This document shows, one piece after another, positions 49,176 through 61,100 of a stretch of 64,000 bases of DNA (position 1 is the stretch's first letter; the number at the start of each line of letters is the position of its first letter). The notes below the pieces were generated by a model. That model searched no databases, was not told the origin of the DNA, and saw only the letters and a program-made list of their open reading frames with translations. Source of the stretch: Bolinopsis microptera (lineage: Eukaryota; Ctenophora; Tentaculata; Lobata; Bolinopsidae); contig NC_087073.1 of the NCBI RefSeq assembly GCF_026151205.1, positions 8,223,411 to 8,287,410 on the forward strand, given 5' to 3'. Made by a program: the position numbers and the translations under genes.

Positions 49176-52100
49176 CTATCTCTCTGTTTGGTGGATAAGA
49201 GAAACGTCCACTGGTATACTCAAATCCTCTAAAATCTTCAACAGGCCCATAATCTCGTCCAACATAGAGTCCTGTTTAAAGATGCCGGTGTTGTCGTAGC
49301 ATTTGGAAGCAGCAAGACTCTGGCTCATCATGTAGAACCAGCGGTGCAGGACTCCTTCTCGGACACCGAGACAGATCAGGGTTTGGAACTTTCCATCCAA
49401 CCCAACACTGAAATGAGAAACTGAGTAATTAATTTTGTTCACTAAAAGTTTTGTATGCTCCTAATCTAAACTTTACACGGTCTGATTTAATTTTTGAATC
49501 CGAGTATTATGATTTAAACTGTGTATCTAACTTAAACTATCTGGAACCTACAGACCATACAAAAACAACTATTCACAAGAGGTATAATGAATATACACCT
49601 TGGTTTTCAGGAGGGATTTATTTCAGGTGTATCAGAGTTAATAGGATTAGCTATGACCAGCTCATCAGTTTCAGCAGGGATAGGTTGTGTAGCCTCTCTT
49701 TCCAGCCTAGCTGCACACTTCTCTACCTCTTCAGACAGATCTAACCTGTTTATCATCACACAACTAACAACTATAGCCACTCCCTGTTCCACTGTCATTG
49801 CCACAAAGAAGGCTGTACAATTCATATCGGTTTTAAGAACTAGCAAAAACATAAGTGGGAGACCTACAAGGCACGCGCTTGAAACCGTTATAACTGATAT
49901 AATATTAGCTTTACCAAACGCGAAAAGTATGCCTCCTCCGATAAGTTCCTGGATGCTGCTCAGAGTTATCATGACAGCGTACACGTAGCCACATTCAATC
50001 AGACTGGATATTACAGCGGTATCCTCGGTAACCAGACGATAATACCACAGTCTCGTTAGAAACATGATGACAAGGAAACAAATCCGTTCAGCTACCAAGT
50101 TGATGGCACTCAATCTTATTTGGTACTGTATCTTGGCCACATCTTTAGATCCCAGAGCGTTTCCGATCTGGATGACAGAGGTGAAAGCTATGGCTGCAGC
50201 ACCCGCTATGGAGAAACCGTAGTAGTACAGCGAAATAGTGATCACTTCGACGGTTACCCTTCCTCTGACTTGACTTAGAAATATAGAAAGAAAGAAAGTT
50301 ATCGTGGTGAAAAGGAGCATAATCCCACCAGCAATACCTATCTTAATCATCTGCCACCAGTTTTGAAATATCCGTCTAGTTAACAAGTGCCTGAAGTTAA
50401 GATGCCACTTCACTCTATTTTGAAACAGCGTCATCATTGACATCAGAATGGTTAAAAGTCTGCTAACAAGGATACTGAAAATTATACCTTCACTCTTCAT
50501 TTTGAAGAGCACGACAGAAACATAGCAGAGTATTGTCTGAATCGCAATCAAAATAGCAGTAAAACCATAAACGGTCATCATTGCTTTCTTGATGATGAAA
50601 AACTTGAAGAACACCTTTACAACGTAATCAAGCAGGCACAGTCCCATGGACATCGCCAGGAACCTCTCAGCAATGTCCTTGATATCTCCTGATTCTTCAC
50701 TGTCATCAAGGAGGGGTATATATCGAAGAGAATAAAACATGGCAACAAAAAGAGGCGATAACAAAAGGAAGGCTACACATCCCTGCAGTAGAATCTTAAC
50801 CATAAGTACACCAAGTTCACTGTATTGTGCTCTAGCACATAGCTGAGGCCCATAGACATCAAATATTGAGGAAAAGCCGAGGAGTAAGAAATTAACCACA
50901 ATTGGTAACATGGCACCTAGACCTATACCCGCTAGATACTGGTCGCCCATGTACCCAGCAAACAGATTAATCAAGTTTATCTCCCCCATAGTACTCAATA
51001 TATAGAGCCAAATAGGTAAGCAGATTTTTAGAAACGATAATTCGTCTGCAAGGACTTTTTGAGCCGTTTCCATTTTTCCTCCTTGCGTTCAACAGTGGTC
51101 TACTCTTGTAGCAAAAAAAGAAAAGTTTCCAAACACAAGATGAACAGTTGAACTAGAGACCAATTAGACTATGCCATTACCTTTAACTCGACCGCTTGTA
51201 CAATAAAGACGAGAGCTCATGGAAATTTACCTTCCCAAACATACGTTACACGGTATACAGCATAGTACAATAATTATTGTGTTGTTAAGTTGCTCCGTTC
51301 CTTATTACTATTTAAAGTACACATGGTGCTCATTAAACCACCTCAGTCATTAACTTTTACTCATATTCTTTTGTCCAAGGACTGAATTTCAACTTTACGA
51401 ATGACTGTTCTAATATAAGTAAAGCGTTTAAATAATATGTACTGAGCCAACAAAAGAACACTCGTCTGTACGCCATTATTGAAAACTGGCGAGGAGTGCC
51501 AACAAAGCAGGTATGAATAAGGAAGGAAGTGGACTACCGACTGGTTGTCTGACTGGGTATTGGGTATAAATCCCTGGACTTGCGATGTATGAAATATCGA
51601 CGAAATCTCAAAGCCTCTCATAATGTCTGGGATGGTAACCAAATAAAGAAATCAAATGAAAAACTGTGATTTGTAGTTGTACGGACAATTATTTTCTTAT
51701 TGAAGACATTTGTATAATTCATATACTAGATGAATCCTTTTCAAACACGTGATAGCCATTAACCTATCAGCTTTAGAAAGCGATCAATCAAATCACAGAA
51801 CCACTGTCACGTGTGAAACAATATATAGTTCACCTCCCAAATCCCTATAAAATTCCATTATCGCCAAGTCTACTAAGACAATTTGAATTTCGTATACTAA
51901 GAAAAAGGTAAAATAAATTTATAAAAGGTCTAACCTGTTAGAACTAGGTCTCATGAGAAGCTGGACACACTTCACAAAGCTCTGGATAGCAGGCTGGTCA
52001 GGATGACACGTGTTCACTTCGGACACCTCCAAATACACCTTGTGCACAAACTCCCAAACCAGGGGGGTTCCCCTGTTGAACCGGGAAATGGGGCGCAACC

Positions 52101-55100
52101 CCGCACTTAGCAGACCCTGTAGAGCTGGGACTAGTCCCTGTTGACCACAGAGCAGTGTTACTAGCGTTCCTGGGGGTATCGGCATGTTATGTCTCTGGTT
52201 TTAAACATTTAATCAAATTTATGTGACAATTTTCGACAATGCACCACAAGAGTTCTTGGCCAGATTACTGACACTAATTCTACAATAACATCAGAAGTGG
52301 TACTTCTGCTTCAGAAGATGTACTTCTACTTGTGCAAGCAACGAACCATCGGATTCCTGACTACGATATCTGTGTCTAACGAGAGAGTTGACAGCAGTAG
52401 CTAGCATCTCCTGAGCCTTGACAGTGCCGTCTACTCGTAGTGAGGAGGGGAATCGCGGAGGGGACCGGTCTGCAAAAGTACATGGTCAGCTTATCAAGAC
52501 TATAACTACTAACTAGCTCAATATAAATTATTAGCGCCAAAACAAATTTGAATCGCGTGACTTTTATGTAAACAGCAATATAACAGAGAGATTGAAATTT
52601 ATTTTATAATGAAAGGTTGAACGGAAAGAAGTACTTCAGCGGTTAGCAGGCACTTGTTTTACAACAGCAGAGGTACAAATCACAAAGATATTGCAGCGTG
52701 TGAAGATTTGTGAAGCATTTTGTGGTTTAATGAATATGAAGGTGGCTGGGACAGCGCGAAGGTGAAGCAAGGAAGCTAAAAAGGAGTTATAGTGGTCACG
52801 TAGCAGAGGTACAACAAGCACGACCAATGGGTACTGAGGAATATCTTACCGTTCATCAACAACGTTAGGTCTTGTTGGAAACTCTCCGTCAAACTTCCAA
52901 CCAAGGTCGGACTTTCAGCTGTAAGTTTGTCGTACAATTTGTGTTCTGGTCCGATTACTACATTTGCGCAAACGATACATTTATTTGAATTTTGTGTGGT
53001 GCTATTTTGTGTGGTATGTACATTTTGTTTGAGGATTTAGGCTTATTGCGAGGCTGATGTCGTGGATCGAATGTTCATGTTAACATACTTTTAGTAACAT
53101 TTCTCAAATAATCTTTAAACGGTCCACCAAAAAAGATCTTTACCTTTTTGACTGGAGTTCCTCAGATTCCTATACTCATTTCTGTCAACTCTTTCACCGA
53201 TCAGAAGTCTTTCTATACTTCCGTCTCGACTGCTCCTGATAATTATTCAGATATCATAAAATGTCACAATATTACAAAGGGATAGATCATAGAACCTCGA
53301 GACTAGGTTCAAAAGTAGATGAACCCTTAAATGGATCTGATCGGTGAATTTTTACGAACAATCGCAAGGTGAACTACCGAAAAACACAATATTCATAATT
53401 GTAACAAGAATGAAGGATACTGTTGTAATATTAATAACCAGCAGTTAAAAATCTAAACGGACCTGCTGAGCCAGCCTCCACATCTGAACAGGGTACAATG
53501 ACTGTTGAGAACGTTCTCCACCAAGATGTGGTCCAAACACCAGCCCGGAGAGATACCAGTGTTATCGTGCCCCACTCGTAGTGACCTCAACTCTCCCAGA
53601 TTTCGTGTCTGGGGAAAAGGGCCAGGTATTATAAAATGGAGAAAAACTTGGAGAGAAACTTGGGAGAAACTTGACTTTTTATGTATCACTAATAGTAACA
53701 AGAATACGGATTTGGTAAGTTATTTTCAAAAATTATAGAGTAAGGAGTGTTGTACGTGATACATCGTCACGTACAAAACATGATTGATCACATATGTAAT
53801 AAGATATTCTATGAATCATCCCCGTTATTCTAAATTTGTTCACGACTAGGGACCTAAATGGCTCTATTTTAAGTCACGTTATTAGCAAATGAGCTCTGAG
53901 CCACTATTCGCAGAAGTGCTCTCTTTTTTGTAGAAAATTTGTGGACATCAAATTCTTTGGAACGATCGTGTAATGTATTTCAAATTCATGTAATGAATTT
54001 GAATGCAATTTTGGAGCCACTTTAGGGGGGGGGGGGTCCACGTTAAAAAAAGTTAAAAAAGTTAAACTAATTAATGTTAAATTTCAAAATTCAGGCTTAG
54101 AAAGTTTAACTTTTTTAACATAAATTCAAATTTGGGTTGAAATTGCAATGGAGTGAATATTCTAGACTAGTTTACTTTTAGGTCATGCGTTGGTATTTTT
54201 GTTCATTAGTCATTACATGTAGGAATATAGGAATGCCCATGACAAGAGTAAAACAGTCATATAACATAGGTACAACCGATAAATAATTGATACATTTGAT
54301 CATTACAACAATAAATTATAATTCATAGAAATATAAACAGCTGATTCATAAATAATTTTTAAAAACAACAGATTCCATTCACAGTGTCAACACTGAAAAT
54401 AGGGCTATGATAATCTATATCATTAAATCTAGTGATACTAATCGTAATGAATTAATAACTGAATAAAATTCTAATGATGTTTCATAAAAGTTATCGCTTA
54501 AACAAAGAGTCACTGTGTCACGATATTATATTACAAAATTTAAAATAGTGTCTAATGATATTTCATAAAAGTTATCGCTCAAACAATGAGTCAATTTGTC
54601 ACGATATTATATTACAAAGTTAAAAAGAGTCACGTCTAATGATGTTTCAATGTAAAAGTTATCACTCAAACAATTTGTCAATATATTATATTACAAAATT
54701 AAAAAACAGTGTCAATGAAGTAAAAATTTTACAGGTGTTACTGTAATAACGTAAATAAAAGAACTTGAGGTTCTAATTTGAAGTTACTTATATCATTTAA
54801 CCTGAATATAAAAGTCTATCATTAAAATAATTTTCACTATAGTGCAGCCCAGCAGCCGAGTCGTTCATATATTTTAGAACTTCACTTGTAATACGATTAA
54901 CATCATACGGTTGAGGAATCTTCATTATATCACGACATACATCATTATTCAGTAATGAAAATAGATGTTCCTCAATAATCTCTTCCTCGGACATTCCTGA
55001 TGTCCCAAGACTACTAGGGAGGCTACCTCTTATGGCCAAACAACTGGCTAAAAAAAGCACAAATCCTTCAGTACTGATCCTGAGATCGCTGAACTGTCAC

Positions 55101-58100
55101 TTGAACGCAAGCAGCTGATGATTGCGAATATGCAGAACAAATTCCCGACCAACAGGAAGCATGTCAAGACCAACATCAACCAGCTAAGACGTAAGATTAC
55201 AAAGAGACTCAGAGATATCAACAACCGCAGTGCTGACACACTCGTCGAAGAGGTAAACAACACAGACGACGCCCGGAGATACTTTGGAGCCTCTAAGATA
55301 CTCGCCAAAGGATATGTTAGGCCAGCTCTAACCGTCCACAACCCTGCTGGGAATATCGCAGGTACTAATGAGGAGAAAGCGAGGATTATTAAGGAGTACT
55401 TTGAAGCTGAGTTCAACGACGCTGATGAGCCTACCCTTCCTGCCTTCCTTGACCCCCCATCTAGCCTTAACAGTCCCATCACCGTTGCAGAGATAGAGAG
55501 AGCCATCAGTAAACTCAAGTCTGGTAAAGCAGTGGGTATTGATAAAGTTCCTGGCGAGGTCATGAAAGCCCTGAACAACCCCCTCCTCCATGAAGAGCTG
55601 GCTAATGTGTTCAACGAGTCTTTCGAGAAAAACATTCACATTGAAGCAATAGGAGCAGGCATCCTCACACCACTGGCTAAGCCTGGTAAAACTCGTGGCC
55701 CAGTTAAGTCGATACGACCATTGACCCTGCTGAATGTTTCTAGAAAGATCCTGTCACTGATAGTGCTAAACAGAATAGAGAGAGCTGTGGACAACTTCAC
55801 CGGACCGTTCCAAGCTGCCTACAAAGCTGGCAGGAGCTGTGCCGACCTAGTTTGGGCACAGAGCATGCTCATATCTGTAGTAATGAAGAAGGAGTTTGAA
55901 TGGAACAAAGTGAGTATCGACATGTCAGCTGCCTTCAATACCATCCGCAGAGGTACAACAATCAGACTACTAGAAGCTGCAGGATGCTCCAGAGACGACC
56001 TGAGGCTTGTACAATACCTCATGGCTAACACCACTCTAGTAGTCAGAGTGTGTTCTACTGACTCAGAGATGTTCTCTTTCAACATAGGAGCCTCCCAAGG
56101 AGACAGCACAGCTGGTAAATTGTTTACCCTCAATCTAGCTGGAGCTGTAGTGCACATAAGAGCAGTCCTCCCCTCAAGACCCAACCCTCCGATAGCCGAT
56201 AACCACATGCCTCTTGAGTCCGGCTATTCAGACGATTTAGAGGAGATTGGTGAAGATATGAAGGAGTTACAGGATATCTTTCAGATCTCCAAGAATATTC
56301 TCAGTGAATGGAGTCTCTTTGTCAATGACACAAAGACAAAGTTTACCAGAGTGTATTTAGAAGAAGTTGGTGCCTGTGACGAGTGGGATAATGAACTAAG
56401 AGGAAAAGAGGAGTGGAGAAACGAGACGCTTCTTGGTACTAAGCTTGGATCAGAGCAGGATGTTACTAATAGAATAAATAAATCTAACTCTGCCTTCTGG
56501 TCATTTGACAAGCTGTGGTGCCAGGGATCAGAGAGGAGTCAGATAACTGAGAAGAGAAAGATCAAACTCTACGACTCACTAGTAGTATCAGTGCTCCTGT
56601 ACAACTGCTGCTGCTGGGCCGTACCTCAGCATGTTATAGAGTCTGTAGATGTTCTTCAGAGGAAGCACCTCAAGCGCATCCTACACATCTATTGGCCTAG
56701 CTCAATATCTAACAAGGCCCTCTACGCTCGTACCCAGACCAGGCCCCTTTCCGAGAGAGTGGAAAAGGCACGGTGGACAATGCTAGGTCATGTTCTACGC
56801 AGTGACAACGACACACCTGCCTACCAGTCTCTGTTATTTGCTACACTAGGATGTCAAACACTAAATGGACGAGTGGGTAGACACAGGACTAATTTGTATG
56901 ATATTATTGTGAAAAAGGACCTATTTAAGAGACAAATTTATTTAAAAAATGAAGATGATTTTACCAACTTAGTGAACTTAGCAAGAGATAGAGTAGGATG
57001 GAGGAGTTTATTTACTTTGAGACATATTGAACGAATGAGTCTTCGTAAGCGTAAATAGGCCAGCACTTTGCTGAGCCTCTTTAGGTGCTCTTTTGTTTAT
57101 AGATGTTATTATATTATATAACTGGCTAAATGGCTCTTTAGATTATGAGAGCATCTATGTTTTGAAACAGAACTTCGATCTGGTCTTTTCACTTTCACAC
57201 ACCCCAATAGGTTCTTTACCTGCTTTAAGACTTCAGGGACTTCATTTTCAATATCTTCCGCGCTATCAATTACATTTAGATATTTCTTTGAATCCTGATT
57301 ATTTTTTATTTCATTCAAAGATCTATGCACAAGTTCCTCATCGTCACAACTTTTCAAATTGCTTGGACCTAGTGATCTAGTTAACTCTAGCATTACCGCA
57401 ATGTGGGAAATAAAGGCAAAAGAATGCTTCCCTGTCACATTTGCATGGACATAATTAGTAGACAGCTTTCCTTGTATTTTTGGAATAGATTGAATAGTTT
57501 CCGATGACAAGATTGGTTTCACTCTAGCTATTGGGCATGGCTGATGCACAGTATTCTGCACCACATCATCCGTACTCTTTGTTCCATTCTGACATTCCGG
57601 GGTAGGTAAAATACTCATCATCCGACGACGTCTTTTCTTAGATTTTAGTCTTAATACCCGCTCCATGGATCGCACAATTGATAACGTAGGACACCTGGAT
57701 TTTTTTCCTCCGAAAATATTGTATATATTCTGTAGGCAAGCTTCCTCTAAAGAACACCCAAGTCTGAATAAAACCCGTTGAATTGCTTTGGCCTTGATAA
57801 TCTGGCCAGGTACCATGTCGTTACACTTCCACAATTCAATTTCAAAATTCGTCCTGACCGTGCATCTATCTTTAATCGTTTCGGCATCGAGCGCCTTTCT
57901 TCCGGATTTCTCCTTACAAAGTTTGTTTTTCGGCGTGGAAGTGCCATCTTCTGTGGCGAATCTTGTAGAAAGTTTGTTTAAAACAGTCTCTTTCTTCGCA
58001 ATCACAGGCTTATCACCTTTTCCATCGTGTACTGGCAGTCTAATTGTACTCAGAGAACTTGTTGGAGGAGTATTTCTAGAGTTCAATTTGTCCCGATTTC

Positions 58101-61100
58101 CCTGCTGATTCTCATTCTTGATTGCAGTTCCACCTTCAATGAGTCGTGTAGACAACTTGTTAAGTGCTGTTTCCTTCTTTGAATTTAACACTTTCTTGCT
58201 GCTGTTTATCTTATCAACATCAATTGGTCGTCCAATTGTGAATTTAGAATTGTCTACTGTGGGAGTTCTCGTGGTTAAATTATCAGTGTTAGCCCGCAAA
58301 TGCTCCTTCTTCTTCAGACCCGTCGATGAAGATTTATCCATAATCGTCAATTTGCTTTGCACCGTCGGTTTCTTAATCTTTGGAATCCTAAAAGTAGGGA
58401 CAGCTTTCCTCTTGAATGAGTTGCTTGTTATTATCGCAGTAGTGATAACATCAGCAGATGATTCGTCTTCAGAATCATATTGAGTTCTAGGTTTTGATGA
58501 ATCAGCAGCCCTTTTTGAAGTGTTGACAACAACTGATACGTCCTCAGTAGATGGTTCGGGTACAGTGATTACAGCTGGAGGAAGCTCCGGAGTATCAATA
58601 CCTGATGATGTGTCCTCAGTAGATGGTTCGGGTACAGGGATTACAGCTACAGGAACCCTTCAAGCGAATGAGCGACTCTCCTGATGCCTTCGCAAAATTG
58701 CAACGTAAACATCTGTCGTATGTGAGACTTTCCATAACCCTTCCGCACTTACACCGCCAAGCCATATTCTTTTTTCGTATTATATGAATGATTATATTAG
58801 TAAATTATACAATTATGTGTATATATAGATACAAGGTGTTTTTTTTTGTAGAGTTATCAAATCAGTTACAACTACAGAAAACAATTGCAAGAGCGAGGTA
58901 CTACTAGTACTAAAGGTCAACACTCATAATTGAGTTTAATTTGGGTAATTATGTTAAAATTTGAACCGATTAGTCAGCCAAAATCTGATTTTTAATTTAT
59001 GTTAAAAAAGTTAAAAAAGTTAAAGTAATTAATGTTAAATTCCAAAATCTCGATCTTAGAATTTAACTTTTTTAACGTGGACCCCCCCCCCCCCCACTTT
59101 AGGATCTTTGTTTTTAAAACATGTCTTGTCCCTACAATGTCAGAATCACTGCAGCTTTGGAAACTTGACTTCCGCTTCAACATTTTCATGGAAGTTGGCA
59201 CTATGATAAATTAAAATCTGGCAGCTATTGAAATGTAATCTCTGACTATAACATAATATATCCTTTTACTTTTCAGTATTACTCGTCGGTCCAAATGGCA
59301 CAGAGCCATCTATGCTCTAGTAAATCGATTAATCAATCACACCATTAATTATTTGGTAAGTTATTGATAATTGATACCTAGAATCAATATGCGATATTTT
59401 GCGATCGCGAAATAGCGCGTGTAAGATCGCACACTCCCTACAAATTTCTAGGAATTTGTCTATATTTGTAGGAAGAAAAATGATGTGCGTAATATAAATA
59501 AGAGAATTTCTTGGAAATGAACCACAAAGTGTCCTTTTGGAGGGATCGTGTGATATTATATCACACGACTGCTAGCTATGTTTTGGCATTACCGTTTCCC
59601 TTTCGTTAGATGGAGAGAATCTTCAGATAAAACATTTCTTGGTTGTATTTGTAATTTAATAATATTACACAGCGTAGCTAGGATGTAATTTGTAACCTAG
59701 ATCATTTTGTGCTTCTAGGTCCTGGAGTACATATTATTATACTCAAATTAGTATTGTTTTCACTTTCTTTAACGCTGTCTCACATTTGTTAGTTAAGTTA
59801 TAATAATCTTAACTCTGCCGATGCCTATTCAACTTATTAAAACAATCTATGGCCCGAAATTTGGGAGAAGTACATCTGATTAGCTCCTCAGCATAGTTGT
59901 TTCGATCTAAAAATAGAACTGCCCAGACAAAGCTCAAGGACTTGTCACCATGGTTACGAACAACACAGAGGAGGTACCTGCCGTGGTAACCTACGACGAG
60001 ATTGATATTGCCTCCGAGGCCTGGGCCGTTTGCATGATACTGTTCTGGTTCCTAATGTTCTTACTGGCAGTTGGTGGTATATTCTTTTGCATCGGTAGAT
60101 GTCTTTATCTTCGCCAAAAAAGAAAACTAAAGGGTTACCGTGAGTTTGAAGATTCTGTAACTGCGAGTGGCAGCGGGTGGGAGCCAAAAGAAACTGATAA
60201 ACTTTTATCATGAGCAACGCTAATTGAGCACAGTTTAACAACTTTTCAGACAATAGTTGTAGCCCGGGTCTCAGCATGATGTCACATTTGTTTGTTGATC
60301 TATAATAATCTTACGTTTGCCGATGCCATTTCATGTTGTAAAAATACTTTTTACAAGTTGAAAAAACCCATTTTATTCCTTTGCATAGCTTTTAGTCTAA
60401 TAAAAATACCCAGAAAAGGACTTTTCATCGTCGGCACGACTGACGAGGTCATGGTCACGAACAACAAGTTTGAAACAGACCGGAAGAAAGTTCCTGCCGT
60501 GGTAACTTATGACGAGCTTGAACTTCAACCTGCTTGGAGGCTTGGACACTCTGCATGGCTCTCTTCGGGTCTATAATAGTTTTGCTTGCTATAATAGGTA
60601 CAATCTACTACATCTATCTTTACCGAAAGAGGCGAGGTTATGAGCACCGGTTATTAAAATGAGCTGGGAGAAACTGATAAACTTTTATCATGAAAACCTT
60701 ACATCAGATCACAAAACTTTGCACAAGAACGCAACATTTCAGTTGTGAAAGCGATAAAAATACCCTCATCTAAGTTGAATGTTCACTGAGCTGGACGTTA
60801 AATGATGATATGTCTCTCATACAATGTAAGAAGATACAAGGAAGTGCAAACATTTCAGTTATCATTAATCAGTAATTTTTGATCGCTTTGAGGCCAATAT
60901 TTGAAAATTGAAGAATTTATGATAGAAAAAGACGGATCATTATATCTTATTTCTCATTGCAATGCAATAATTAAACCTTGATTGTCATAAACGTTAAAGA
61001 TTTATTGTTTATCAGAACTTGTGAAATAAATAAATTGTTTCTCTTCTCAATTGCTTCTTTTTACGACAAGGTGGGCGGTGACTAAAGTCGAATGTTCTGG

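Larger units (their letters stand above)
54026..59095 (-). mobile_element. Poly-G/C-ended element C (5.07 kb, 3.0 kb without its LINE)
   Basis: Left end: 11 G then TCCACGTTAAAAAA. Right end is the exact inverse, TTTTTTAACGTGGA and 14 C. The target duplication is ACTTTAG, or CACTTTAG if one C is host (54019-54025 and 59096-59102). A block of about 85 bp (GTTAAAAAAGTTAAA, AATTAATGTTAAAT, TTTAACTTTTTTAAC), itself a hairpin, lies next to each end in the same orientation. The left subterminal zone has a 90-bp unit in three tandem copies (54470-54715). The element encodes a minus-strand frame at 58765-54797 that a LINE interrupts. It is set in a DENND5 intron. Family not recognised. Confidence 0.88.

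Noticed and set aside
54026-59095. Polinton or other capsid-bearing element
   Set aside because: Too short without its LINE (about 3 kb), no polymerase, integrase, protease or capsid gene seen, and ends differ from the Polinton type.
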